From: Serinus canaria
Lineage: Eukaryota > Chordata > Aves > Passeriformes > Fringillidae
DNA length: 64,000 bases
Assembly (NCBI RefSeq): GCF_022539315.1
Contig: NC_066316.1
Location: 65,577,994-65,641,993, forward strand
Direction of reading: 5' to 3'
The position numbers and the translations under genes are program-made. Shown piece by piece: positions 11,301-23,772 of the stretch. The notes beneath the pieces are model-generated. The model was not told the DNA's origin. It was given only the letters and a program-made list of their open reading frames with translations, and ran no database searches. Position 1 is the first letter of the stretch; every line of letters starts with the position of its first letter.

Positions 11301-14039
11301 TTTTCAAGTTACATACAGATTTAAATCAACATAGATGGAATTTCTTAATATTTCTTGGCCTCTTGTTATGGAATCTTATTTTATGTGTACTTCTATTTGC
11401 AATAATGTCTCTAAAGCAGTAGTTGCCTCTTTATTTAACACTTTTTTTTTTACTTTGAATAAACATATCTTCTTTTTCTTCTCCTGTGTGTATACACATG
11501 TGTGCGTATACATATGTATGGACATATAGATGTGTGGTGCTGGATAATTTTGTATTTTTTTTTTGTGTCATTCTGGCACTGAAAATAACTTGCTGGAGAC
11601 TTCTCTATGGAAAATATATAATGTGTAGAGAGTGTGTCCAGTTCAATATTTATCTCATTAATCTGGCTCCAAGGAGACCTGGATATGATTCTTTGCTCCA
11701 ACACAGGTATTTTATTTGACCCTTGGCAAATTGCTATGCTTTTGTATCTCCATTCTTCAAGCTGCCAAATATTTGAGGATGTGTGTTTAAACCTCTTGGG
11801 AAGGGATAGGGTAGGTAAAGAATACAAGAAAGGAGGAAGATTTTGAGGATAACTCTTATGCCCCTGTCCTCCAAAAAGGCCCCCCCACCCCAACCCCAAA
11901 CAAAACAGAGGCAAAAAAAAAAAGAAAAGCAGAAGATAATCTATGCAAAATTACCTGGGGTGCTATTTTTGCAGGCTGATGCTCCACTATGGTCGTGCCT
12001 TGTACCATTGGTGGTGCTAATGTAACTGAAAAAATGCCATCACTCCATTCATATGGGAACATCATACCTGTGAAAGAAATATAAAACCCCAAATATTAAT
12101 TCTTAGTCTGTTTTAGATACCATAACTTCATGACTGCAGGGTGAACTTCATTAAAATCTTTGGCTTTATCTTCCCCATGCTTCCCTGAAATTTGAATTGA
12201 GTGGGATGTCCTGTACTTATATGAACCACTCATAATTTCTGTGTTAAACTGGTATGTCTAGATATATTGAACAAACCTCTTCCTGGAAACCACAGGGGTT
12301 CAATAGCTTTGTTAAGCAGCCCTAAAACCTAAAGAGGCATTCTACATTATAGGCCACTGACAGGAAGTTCATCATCATATTAGATTTATTTTGTATACTT
12401 TTTATATAGACACTTTTGAGAAGCAATCTTCATTTGTCAAAACCTACAAAAAGGCAGAGGATGGGTGTTTTAAATGCATCTTCCTGTGACAATAAAGGCA
12501 GTTACTTCAAGCTCATATTACATTATCTTGAAGCAGTATGTCACTTGTTAATAAAGGTATGACTCATTATACTTTTATTCATGTATTTCAGGTAGTGTTT
12601 TCCTCTGTGCCAAACAAAACTTTATCAGTATTAGGAACTCCTGATCAGATGGCTCCAAAATATCTCAGAAGATGTAACCAGTCACCTAGCATGACAGAGC
12701 AATGTTTTACTTGAACCAAGCATATTTTGAAAACACCATACCTTAAGAAACATCCCTGAATCTGTATTTAAGCATTAAATAAATAAGATCTTGTTTACAG
12801 AGACACTGATAACCTATTCATTGCAGCTGTGCTGTTCGCATACAGATTAAAGCAGCAGACAAAGCCAAGGCAGAGAAGATATCTACGATTACAACAATCT
12901 TTGAAATTCTTTTTGATGTTTTCTGTGTCTGTTTTTTCTTTCTGGATGTTTTCTATGCATAATAGATTTTTTTTTTATATTTTTATCCTGATCATTCTCA
13001 TAAAAAACAATTATTTTCAGCAAAACATATGAAGAAGGAAATCTGTTTCAATTCTATGCAATTATCTGAAATTGTTTTTTAAAAATAAACTTTTATATAA
13101 GACTTTTATTTTATATGAAGATCCTCCATAAGAATTGCAGTGACAAATGTAATTCACAGCAAGAAGGAAAAAAGAATGTCATAACTTAAGCAGACCTCAA
13201 AGTAAAGATCAATGCTTAAGAAGGAAATCATTTAACTTACCTGTGTCACCCTTGCCTTTCTCACTGGAAGAACTGGCTTTAACTTGATGAAATCATGAAA
13301 TTTGTAGGTTAATAGCAGGAAAACTGGCAAGTCCTTCTAACATAACAAAAGGTAAAAATGATTAAGTCAGTAGGCTCTTGGATATTAAAGAGATTAATAG
13401 GCTTTTTAATGGATGTATGAATTAATTTGCATGAATGATACCTGGAACCTGGAGAAGAATGAAAAGCTCTTAATGCCAGCATAAATGATCTGTATTCTCT
13501 TAAATGATCATACATTGAAAACAGAAGGGAAAATTCTCTGATGCAAATGTCACCTTTACTGAAATTCCCAAGTTCATAGAAAGTCTAATTAAGGTGCTGG
13601 CCAAGACAGCACTGCTAATGATTTTCTAAAAGGTCTCATCATTCTTTGAGCGATCACAGGATGATTAAGCAAGGTTGTTTTAAAACAAATAGTCATTCTT
13701 CAGATTTTGTACTTGATTCTGGTGCCACTGTGATTACTAATTATAAAGACTCTGTTGCATCTTATTTGCAATCTTGAAAACAGAAAATAATTTCAACATC
13801 ATATCATTTAGCTCTTCCCAGATCATCTAGATATCTACTTCAGCTTGTGCTCAAATGTTTTTGTCACGGTAAGGCACCTACTTCATCAATTCAAACACAG
13901 AGAATGCTGACCCCTTTGGAGTTTCAAGGATCTCTTTGTACTTTCAGTCATCTAGTAAGATGTTATGCTAATACTGTGATTCACAGGAGGTCTTATTCAT
14001 TGTCATCTTCACTTATGAGGAGAGTTGGCTTGAAGGCTG
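8308..14039. other. Gene-free AT-rich sequence
   Basis: No gene or confident transposon is seen. The longest open frame here (11450-11914, minus, 154 codons) crosses poly-pyrimidine and TG-rich simple sequence and has no domain. An alternating pyrimidine-purine tract at 11485-11520 is listed separately. Homopolymer-like runs occur around 11880-11940 (C-rich then A-rich) and 12969-12977. The block holds scattered TAATTA- and TTTAAA-type motifs of no clear meaning. Confidence 0.65.
11485..11520. repeat. Alternating pyrimidine-purine tract (TG/TA/CA/CG)
   Basis: Thirty-six consecutive bases strictly alternate pyrimidine and purine, mixing TG, TA, CA and one CG step (for example TGTGTGTATACACATG). 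Such tracts are known to favour left-handed Z-DNA, mainly where CG and CA/TG steps dominate. The TA steps here weaken that tendency. It is probably a degenerated (TG)n microsatellite. Confidence 0.85.
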
Positions 14040-14178
14040 TCACGTGAATGGAGGGTGTCTCTCCCTGCTTCCCCTCCCTTTTGAGGAGAGGTTCATACAT
14101 GACCATAATCTCCAGGTTCTGGCCATGATCCTCCCTGGCTGCTGCAAAAATTAACCCTGTCCTGGCCACAACCAGGTG
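14040..14178 (+). mobile_element. Probable 3' end of an old LTR
   Basis: This short block of higher GC contains GCTGCAAAAATTAACCCTGT followed by CCTGGCCACAACCAG near 14141-14176. This resembles the 3' ends of some songbird retroviral LTRs as I remember them, where a TTAACCCTGTCCTGGCC phrase precedes the terminal CA. The 5' limit is a guess from the change of composition, and no target-site duplication could be identified. It may be only the terminal part of a truncated LTR. Confidence is limited because the identification rests on one recalled motif. Confidence 0.38.
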
Positions 14179-17100
14179 TGAAGGATTCAGGGAGAGCTAA
14201 ATGAAAGTCATTGGAGTCAGCGCCTCCAGCGGAGAAGATGTCACTTGGCTTAAGAGAAGAGGGGTTGGAGAGAATCAGTTCATCATTTAGACCAAGTAGT
14301 CATGACAGCTAATGATAGATGTTTAGAAGATAGGCTCCTACGGTTTTTCAGTCTATGGAGATGAAAACAAGTTCCAGAGGCAGGTTTGTCTCAAGTTGAA
14401 TACAATGTTCAGAACAGCTGATTCTTTAAAATGACACCCAGTCTCAGAATTCCCTCAGAATTTTCAGCTTGAAATACATTCCACAGTGAGCTATTTTATT
14501 GGTTTGATCAGTCCCAGAGGTTTCAGTGATAAAAACATATTAAAAGATCTGAAAGGAACCTCAGATTGTCAACAGAAGAGGTCAAATTATACATCCCCAG
14601 GTATATTATTATAAAAGACAAATTTTAAATTTTTTAATGAAGAAAAATTTCTTCTGAAGGAATACAGGAGAGAATTGTTTGTGATAGGACTGATTCAAAG
14701 GTAAGATGTCAGAAGTTAATTCATTAAAAGCATTACTATTCAGACAAGTAAAAGATCTTTTTACACAATCTTTTTTTTCCCCCTGAATTTTATAGCAGGA
14801 TCAGATTTCCAGATCACTCTTCTACTAAGACATAAAATCTGACCATAAATCTTGAGAACTACAGGCTAAAATTGCAATAGGCACTGCAAACTTTTACAAC
14901 CACAAATACGCTTTGAAAGAAAAGGTTTAGTTATAGTGAATATTCTGTGCCTCAGTAAGGGTCTGGCACAGGTTGTCATCATGAAAAAATTTAATTTTTC
15001 ATATTTTGGTGGTTTTAAACCAATATCAAATGGCGGGGGGAAATATTTTTATGTTTTCTATTGCTAGATCTGCTTTATTACAAGTCCTCATTTGGCAGTT
15101 TGTGTTTTGGGCCATTTTCTGTCTTCTGTAATGAAAGAATTAAAAGACAAAAATTTCTACAATAGGGCTTCATGAATCCCAGTCTTTTAATGTCAAGTTT
15201 ATACTGCCATGGCTAAAATATATGTGTTAATCAAATTTTTTGCTTTTTTAAAAAAAAATTACGGTTGTGAGGGAAAAAGCATACTTTGATTTGGTTGTTA
15301 TTGTTTTTGTTGCTGTTGAAAACACTGAACACATTTAAATTAAATATTTTAAATTCTGCTGAAAATGAACATGGAAAACAGAACTGTTGCAGTTTTGAGC
15401 ATACTCAAATGATACTTAATAGGAAATGCAGCTCAGTGACTTGTGTTGCCCTTCCTATTTGCTGGCCAGAATTACTAAGTACACTTCTTAGTCACTGTTT
15501 CTTTTTGAGGAAGAAAGAAGCCAAGACAAAAGAATCATGAGAAAATGAGCAGGAACAATCTTAATCCTCAGAGTATCTGGGAGTCACATTTGAAAAGAAC
15601 AATTTGAGATTTTGTTAATTTATTGCACTATATTTTGATGTTAAAAACTTAAAAATGTAATTGCATTTGATATTCAATGCTAATTATATTTCTATGTTAT
15701 GAAACATTGCCAATTTTCAGGCAGATCTCATGTGAACTTGTTTTAAACTTTGTTGCCAGAATTTACCTGCCTATGACCTTGAAATTAATTTTTGCAAGCT
15801 AAACTTTGTCATTGAAATGGTTGTGAAAATCATCACAACTCAAGCATGTCTTTTCCCAATGGGTTTTTTTTACCCCTTATTTTATGAATGCTCATAAAAC
15901 AATCAGCTACCCTTTCTTTTTTCCCCCAGTAGACAAATTACTGGATTAACATTTTTGGTTTCAAAAAATGTATAAATTTATGAATCTTAAAATTAAACCA
16001 ATGAGTTTAAGAAGATTAAAAATAATCTTTAATTTTAAAGAGGATTGTTATAGATGGATTATACTTCTCTGCATTACTTCCATACTTCATGTAAAATTCA
16101 AGCATCTTCGACTAGACACAGGCATATATCTGAAAATTCCCTAATTTACTTAGTGGCCTTCCCCTAGGATACTTTTCTAGGTCAAAAGACTGAGAAAATC
16201 GGGTTCTTGCCATTCTCTGCTCATTTTTTATTTTATTAGATTGCATTCCAGCAGCAGATGCATTAATGGAATTCAAACACAGTTGATACACAGATTGAAC
16301 TAACAGACTCATAAAAGGCACTTTCACAGTATGCTGATATCTAACCCAGTGTTATATAAAGGTCAGGCAAACTGGATAGCTTTTATGGAGCTCATTATTT
16401 AATCTTAATATTAAAGAGAACTTAGCATAGAAGACTCTAATGAAGATTTGTAATTAAATGGGAACATCATTCTTAACCTAATTGTAATTGCAGGGTTTTA
16501 TAGCCTTTATGCAGAAATCAGTCTCTTGTTGATGTAATGCAAGGAGTTTTATAAAAGGCATGTCTTTGTTTGCAAATCAGTTATTAAATGCATTATATGG
16601 TTTTTTAATCTATAGTGTTTTCTATAAAATGTAACCTCACTGAAAAAAAATTAAGTACTTCCTAAACTGTGGCTTAAGTAAGTAAGTAAAAGAATAAAAG
16701 AAGTCAAAATAGTAATTGAATTATAATGTCTCATACTCAGATTTTATCCTCCAGTCAAATGTGATTTTAACTAAAAAATACAAAGCATGCAACCATCCTC
16801 ACTGTGCTTATATATTTGAAGTCTCCTTTAATACACCTCTGCAGCATTTCAAGTCAACTTCATATGAAGGGAGTTCAACTGTCATATTAGCAGAAGTATA
16901 AGTCACTCTCTACAGTACAATGGCCCTGAATCTGATTAATCTTAATGCTCTTTTTTAGCAAACTAGATCATAATAGCTCCCTTGGTGCCATTAATATCTA
17001 ACTCTTCTAAGATCATGATATCTCAAAGATATTTGGTTCATGGATTATACATCCATTAGGCTGAAACATTTCAGCTAATATATTGTGGTCATGCATTCAT

Positions 17101-17722
17101 CTTGACTTCACCAAGCAGAATGTGGCACAGAGTTCACACTGAATCAGATTGATTACAAAAGAAAAAAGTTGCCATATAAATCAGTTGAAATTAGCTAATA
17201 ATATAATGAAAACTGTAATACTTTCAGATTTTTAACATCAAGAGAAGCAACTTGGAGTATTTTTTGGATGTTTCCAGCATGAGGAAGCGAAGTAAGATTT
17301 TCCCTTCTTCAATCCTTTGTGTGCCTGCTTTCCTTTTGTTTCCTGCTTTGGTGATTCTGGACAGATGTCAGGTAAATTTGCAATTCTCTAAAGTATTCTG
17401 TCACCTTCTCTTATTTTTCGCTTCAATTCAACCATATATTCTTTCCCTAAAAGTTGTACAACTATACAACTCCAAATCCACACAGATAATGTAGATTCCA
17501 AGAAAAATCTGTAGTGACTGAAAGTCAAAAAAACACCAATTTAGTATATCTCAGTAGTACTGTAAACGTGCCTGCATTGTGAATGTATCATGATATTTAA
17601 AATTGTGTATTCCCTGGATAATGAAATAGAATTTTGAGAAGTGTAGCACTTTTCTCCATTAACAACTAGGACATTTTAATTTAAAAGTGTTAGATTTTGT
17701 GAATAGAGACTCATGCTACAAA
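14179..17722. other. Gene-free AT-rich sequence, possible conserved patch
   Basis: No gene or transposon is recognised. The open frames (15286-15540 plus, 17252-17494 plus) are leucine- and phenylalanine-rich readings of AT-rich DNA. The stretch 16385-16680 has few simple repeats and carries several TAAT/ATTA homeodomain-type cores and TTTGCAAAT-like sequence, so it could be a conserved non-coding element. This is only an impression of texture. Confidence 0.6.
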
Positions 17723-18130
17723 AATCATAGAATCATTCAGGTTGAAAGAGACTTAAGACCTACTTCAATCCCTGCTCAGGTTGGGCTAACTAGACAAGAT
17801 TGTCTATGACCAACTCAGCTGGGTTTTGAATGTCTTGATGGAGAGAGACTCCTTAATCTCTCTGAGAAACCAGTTCCAGAGTTTGACCACCCTCACAATA
17901 AAAAGTACTCTTGTGTGCAGATGGAGCCTGCCTTCAGGAAATAGGAAAAGGCCTATTTCCTTTTGCACTGCCAACAGACACGACAGAAAATAGTCTAGAT
18001 ACTCTTCTTCCTTCCCTCCCAGCAACAGATGGATAAATCCCCTCTGAATCTCCACATCTCCATGTTGATCAGTCCTAGCTCTCTCAGCCTCTCCTGTAAG
18101 AGACATGGAGAGGTTTCAGGTCATCAGGAA
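17723..18130 (-). mobile_element. CR1 LINE fragment, 5'-truncated, 3' end on the left
   Basis: The left edge reads AATCATAGAATCATTCAGG, the reverse complement of the CR1 3' terminus (an AATGATTCTATGATT-type tail), so the element runs on the minus strand. Characteristic CR1 3'-region phrases follow in order: GTTCCAGAGTTTGACCACCC (17872-17891), ACAATAAAAAGTACT, GATGGAGCCTGCC, and AGTCCTAGCTCTCTCAGCCT (18071-18090), then CTCC. The match to the CR1 3' segment is lost shortly after, at about 18130, so roughly 400 bp of the 3' end survive. This fits the usual 5' truncation caused by incomplete reverse transcription. There is visible divergence and small indels, so it is an old copy. Open frames across it are not functional. 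Confidence 0.88.
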
Positions 18131-18700
18131 CTGTGAATGCTGTGGATTCAGGTTCAGGGAACCATGGGGTGCCAGACACAGTGTGTGACCAGTGTCAGGC
18201 ATCACACAGGCTGTCCTGTGAGTTAGGTAAGAGGTTTGGGAGCCAAATACTGGAACAGCTCTATATCTGGCCCAGATACTCTAGAAAGCAGAGTGTCTGT
18301 GTGGCAGCTACTGGAGTGTCCAGAAGGCCCATGCTGGATACTGGAGAGACCATGGGATCTGGTGGCCAGCTACTGTTGAGGTCATGAGTTTGGGCTAGCA
18401 GCTGGAGAAACCTGTTTGTATGTGTGGATAAGACAATGTAGGTACTTCCCACTGCTTGCTTTGCACTGATTTTGACCAGAGAGGGGATTGGGGTGAAGCC
18501 ATTGGTGATGTCTGTGTTTGTGGTAGAACTGAATATTTCATTTTTTGTGAGGCTGTCTGCTCCTGTGTATATTCCCATATGTGTGAGTCAGTGCCTCTTG
18601 GGAATACATGCTCAGCCTCAATACTGTCTTGGCCTGGGGATACGTAGCTGGAGAAACCTCACCTCTGTCAGTCTACTAGATCTGGCAATCCTTCACAGAA
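18131..18700. mobile_element. Possible retroelement-derived block next to CR1
   Basis: Immediately beyond the truncated 5' end of the CR1, composition becomes markedly less AT-rich and stays so to about 18700. Loosely repeated phrases occur: ATACTGGA or CTACTGGA several times between 18249 and 18370, and AGCTGGAGAAACCT at both 18399-18412 and 18648-18661. The stretch near 18550-18700 (GTGTGAGTCAGTGCC, GATCTGGCAATCC) reminds me of songbird endogenous retrovirus leader or LTR sequence, but I cannot name a family. It could also be unique sequence. Edges are set from composition only. Confidence 0.3.
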
Positions 18701-21028
18701 AGGAAGAGAATAGTTGCTCTCTCTATTCTAACTTAACTGAAAAAATCTGGAGAGTGCTGAGCTTTTAAAAGCTTTTGTGATTTTTAGACTTAGCAATGCT
18801 AACACCCTGATAACATATATTGCTGCTTGTTGACATAATGTTGGGTTTCCTAATGAAACTATTAAACACCTTGATGAAAATTTAGAAGGATGCTTAAAAC
18901 TTAATCTTATCATGACTTTGAAAGGTTGCTTTGAAAGATAACAAACACTCTGCAGGAATAGCCAAGATTTACAGTTCCAGATATCCACAGTAACTTTGAA
19001 GCCTTTGTGACAGTGACCTGAGAACTAAAGGCAATCTGCAAGGCTCCTGATCCCTCTGAAATATTCTTTAACTTGAGAAAAAAGAACTTATACAAAAACC
19101 CACACCAAACCAACCAACCAAACAGAAAAAAACCCCATTAAACAGAGCAAAACAGGACAAGATAGTATAAAATGTATGCAACAATCTAAAGATTGAATAG
19201 CATAACTTGGAATCTCAGCAGCAGTTAAAATGGTTTTGATGTACAGTGCTAACAAAGTATATTATGGTTTGCAATTTCTCTGTCTTTTGTGGCAACAGCT
19301 TGAAGCATGTGCTGTTCAGAAAAAACAAACAAACACAGCAAAAACAGTTGTGCAAAAGACGATAGAAATGAAAGATGATAGCCAAGCTAAATGTTTTAAA
19401 GGGCTTACAAAATCAGTATCGAAGTACAGTGTGAAAGATGAATATAACTACACTTAAAAAAAATCAGTATCTGCATCATTCTTCTGTTAAGTGCCATAAA
19501 ATATTAACAGAATCATCTGTAATTAGTGATAAATGAGGACTGTTGTTTTAAATTGAATCACTGAGTAAAAATTAAGCCTTTGTGAAACCCCCTTAACATT
19601 AAAATGAAGTTCCTTTACCTTGAAAATTGGCAGCTATGAGGAATCCTAAAAGTCTGTAGTGTCATCTACAGATTTCATTAAAAGGCATCTCAGAGGGTTG
19701 CCCAATTCAACAGTGATGGCTGTGATAGAGCTGAGCTTTGTCTTCAGAATTTCTGACAATTCTGAACTTGAAATACTAGCCTTTATTAATGTAATGGTAC
19801 TTCAGAAGAAGAGCGAGTGCCACCACTTATAAACAGTTGAAATTTACCCTTGTTGAAAACCTGAAACAGAACAGGATCTGCAAGCTTCTTTAGATAACTA
19901 CACTAATCTTCTTAGGCTCTATTGCATAACAGCCAATTTAAAAATCTAGTATAATTATTCAAAAATGTAAATGAAAAGTAAAAATTTTGATAATTATGTT
20001 TAAATTATAACAATAATTATGTTCTTAACTAGTGATCCTATTGTCTTTGCTGATGAACTGAAAATTCTTTCCCTGTCCAGACCTCACTGTGAGAGATTCT
20101 TGCCAGGTTTCAGTGGTGTATGCTTAGCCTTTTTATGTGACTTCAAACATCCAGGTTTCTAATTGCAGGCAGAGCAATCAGAGAGCAGCAGGAAGAGGAG
20201 ATAGGAAGATTGGTGAGCATGCCTAAGGGAATGTGCCCGGTGTCTTTTAGTGCAGTGGTCATTTCTGGTCTCAAGAGTCAAATATCAAAACTGTCTAAGG
20301 AGGTTTCCTCATGACCAGAGCTCTGTCTAACCAGAGAAAAAGAGGAGACCTGGGGGAGAAGGTTCTGCTGTTTGGCTGTTCTCCATCTGAGAACTCACAA
20401 GCTGCCCTGGAGATGAGTAGCTGCTGTTCCTGTAAGGCTGTGTGGAAGGTGGGCTCCTTTGATTCCCTATGGTTATCTAGTCAAGGAAAACAAAAATTAT
20501 AAAGGGAATAATAAGTAAGGAGGCAAAATAATAAGCAAAAAAATATACAGCGGCACAAACCTGGTAGGCAAGAGTTAACAGAGGCAATGCCAGGGACCTG
20601 TTGGGCTGAGAAGAAGGGCATCAGGGCAATTGATCTTCAGGCCATAAAGTCTATCTACTTCATAGGTTTGCACATGAAGTTTTAGGTGCACTTCTTAACT
20701 GCTGTTTAAGCAAAAATTAATTTACAAAAAAGAAACAGCTTTAAATAGATTTATTTTAAATGAGTGCAACAAATTTTTAAAAGATACATACTAGTTCTAT
20801 ATTATAACAATTATCTAATTTTACTGTTTACCTTGTGACAGTTTCTAGTTTCAAGGCATTTGAGCCAATCTATCCCAGGAATTTCTTTTATAGTTTGAAG
20901 GGGATCCCTTCAAAATGTAAACACCCTTTGGGACTTCATCCATAAGAAAGTTTTCAAATAGTTTTCACAGCCTTTAAAACATGTCCATAAGTTAGTTGTC
21001 AGAATAACCAAAAGAGAACACCTAGAGA

Positions 21029-21054
21029 TGTTCTAGATGTGAACATCTAGAACA
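21029..21054. repeat. 26 bp palindrome, 12 bp arms
   Basis: TGTTCTAGATGT and its exact reverse complement are separated by only two bases (GA). It could form a hairpin or cruciform. A partial third copy (GATGTTCTAG next to the left arm) suggests a small inverted duplication of local sequence. Confidence 0.85.
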
Positions 21055-23721
21055 CCAGGCATGCACACAGCTGGTCTCAGTACCAGGCAGAGAAACTGGC
21101 AGTCCTCTCCTTTCCAAATCTTTGTATGACTTCATGCTTGGGGCTTTTGTATTAATCCTTTAGCCTTACGAAATTCCACCTTTACTACAGAGCAGCTATG
21201 AATCCTTAGGCTTTACTCCTTTATTTACTCACAAAAATATTTCTGCACTAAAATTGTTTGTTGTGTTGTTTGTCAGTCTCTGGGGAGAGAAAGTGAGCAA
21301 GATTTAGAAATAAATCTCTGTTGAAATATTCATGATGTTGACCATTTATTTAAGTCAGACCAGTGGGGACACTACAATGAGTTATGGTTTTAGCAATTTG
21401 GATATAGCATTTATTAAAAGCTGTATTTAAAGTTCCCTGTGGGACAGTCACTCCTACTGTCTGATTTTATGATTAGGATTTGCATTTATAAGGATTTTAC
21501 CACATGAAAGAGGCTTCACATGATTGAACAGTTGATTGTTGTAGGAACTTAAACTCACTTTTCAGCTGAAAAAGGACCACCAACCACCTTTCTGATACAT
21601 CTGTGCTTTCAATTTTTCCTTCCTTTGTTTCTGCTAAATGTAAATAAGCACTACTGATCTAGAAAATAATATAGCATTTTAAAAATAAAGCACTGCAAGT
21701 GTTTTGATTTTGGACTGGATAGTTCATGAAAGATATAAAGTGCTTGTTAGCATTTGCTCTTTCCTTACAGCACAGTTCTGTGTTCAAATGCTCCATTTTG
21801 TCCCCTGGTCTCCTTTACTTGTCAAGCTTGAGATACAATTACTTTCTCATTCATGCAGACTATGAGACATTTTAGATCTAATTTTATTTCACAAATAAAA
21901 CTCTTACAGATCTCTGCACAAGGAGAAACAACAGCCTGGACCATAAAGGTGGAACTACACTGTAATTCCTTACTTTCTAGCTCCACCATTTTAGTTCTTC
22001 TCATTTTCTAATCAGATGCTGATATGTTCATTTTAAAACACAATGGAAACAATGCAGAAGGCTTTGTTCACACAGCTCTTCTGTTTTTAACAGTTAAGGT
22101 TAACTGTGTTATTAGACTGCAGCACAGAAAATCTGTGACTAAATGAGTATGCTGGGTGGTACAATACAAAAGGGTCTGAAGGCAAAACCACTGCTGTTGA
22201 GAATCTGACATCCACATTACTTGAGAGCTTTATTGCAGATTTTTCCCTAATCCAAGACTGCAGTGAGTATCCATTATTAACTGCCATCCTGAGTGTCAAC
22301 TTCCTGTTTTGTTTCTTTAGAAAAGTAAATGAATTTGCAGGGAGATGTTTGAAAAAAATACCTCAAAAACTCAAAATGCCTCAACAGCCCTGATCTTGCT
22401 GTAAATTAAATTTGTTTCTATTTATTAGAAAAACCTATCCTATTATGAAGTCTGAAATGTGTTTTGTTTAAAATACCCTAAGATTTATGAGAACAGAGCC
22501 TTGATCCATGTTTTTTCTCTCATTGTTTCACTAGGTTTTAAATGATCATCTAAGAAATAGCACATTTGCCTCTCTGCCATCCATTCTTCCTGTTCCAAGG
22601 ACAGTTTAAAAAAAGGTGAAAAGGAATTACAGAACATAAGAAACTGAATTGTAAGGATGACTTCTCTCTATATTAAGATGGACTAATGAATCTGAGCTAT
22701 ACCACAGAAAGCTATGTCCCAGGTAGACTGGTGAGGACTCACTAATCCAGAGCATACCTGCAAAGCTGGGCTCTGTCACCCACTGCATTTATCCATAATA
22801 AGAGGATGTTATTGGAAACCCTCCACAGAATCAATGAGGAAAGGAAGAGCAATTAAGTAGAGTCATTTAGAAAAAAACAAATGAGTCTGTTCTTGACCTT
22901 CATGTAGCAAGAAAGGGACTGTGTCACAGCTGCAATTTAGTACAGCAGTGTCTTGCAGAAACTAACACAGGTTATAGCAGAACATAACTCCAAATGAGAA
23001 AATGTGTAAGTGGAAAAATTATTCAGTATTAGATAGCAATTGCTGCATGAGTTGCAGCAAGGGAGAGAGAGCCAGGTTAATGGGGAATTTCAGAAAGTAA
23101 ATGCTTGTGAGATAGTACTCTCATAAAAGACAGGATGTTCTGGGGTGTGCTGTTGAAGAAGATGTAGGGGGAACTTCCATACTTTCTAAGAGGAGAGAGT
23201 AATTTTCTCTTTGTGAGTTGACTTTATGTATCTGCTTCTATTGATTCAAAAGGTTGCCTGTAGGACTTCCTTGTTCCCTATGGGGGAAAAAGGAATAAAA
23301 AAATTTTTGAAAGATTTTTTTCTCCCCTTTTTTGTTTTTTGTTCTGGGCATTAAGAAACTGTCTTGCAACTTCTGAAAAAACTGAGACAAAAGTTGAGAA
23401 AAGGAATGAAGCAGGGTGCCAAGCAAATTGATTGACTGTGTTTTCCTTCAAAGAAACTATCAGATCCCAGCTACAGGATGAGTCAGTCAAGTACTTGCCA
23501 AGCAGTATTTAGCTCACTTAATCATACACTCTTTTTTTTTTTTTGCTCTACAAGATTTCTAGCTTTTAGTCACCTCTCTAAAAGCTGCTTAGACAAAATG
23601 TGTATTTATGGTAAGTTGGATGAGCAATCAATGTATGAAGGTTATCAGAAAGGTTATTGTCAGAGGAATCCCCTGAGTTATCACAGTGATGTAAAATAGT
23701 TTTCTCTTTCTGTCTACAACA

Positions 23722-23772
23722 TTTGGAAAATAAACATTTTTCATGTTGCTTTTCCATGTTTGGAAAATAAAC
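23722..23772. repeat. Pair of 14 bp direct repeats
   Basis: TTTGGAAAATAAAC occurs at 23722-23735 and again, identically, at 23759-23772, 37 bases apart start to start. The intervening sequence is T-rich. Probably a local duplication; no function is implied. Confidence 0.8.

Noticed and set aside
11450..11914. 154-codon minus-strand open frame
   Set aside because: It spans simple sequence and a C-rich then A-rich junction, with no domain, and overlaps several equally long frames on the other strand.
17252..17494. 80-codon frame with a signal-peptide-like hydrophobic start
   Set aside because: Short, no mature domain and no cysteine or motif pattern of a known secreted family. Hydrophobic runs are common in T-rich DNA.
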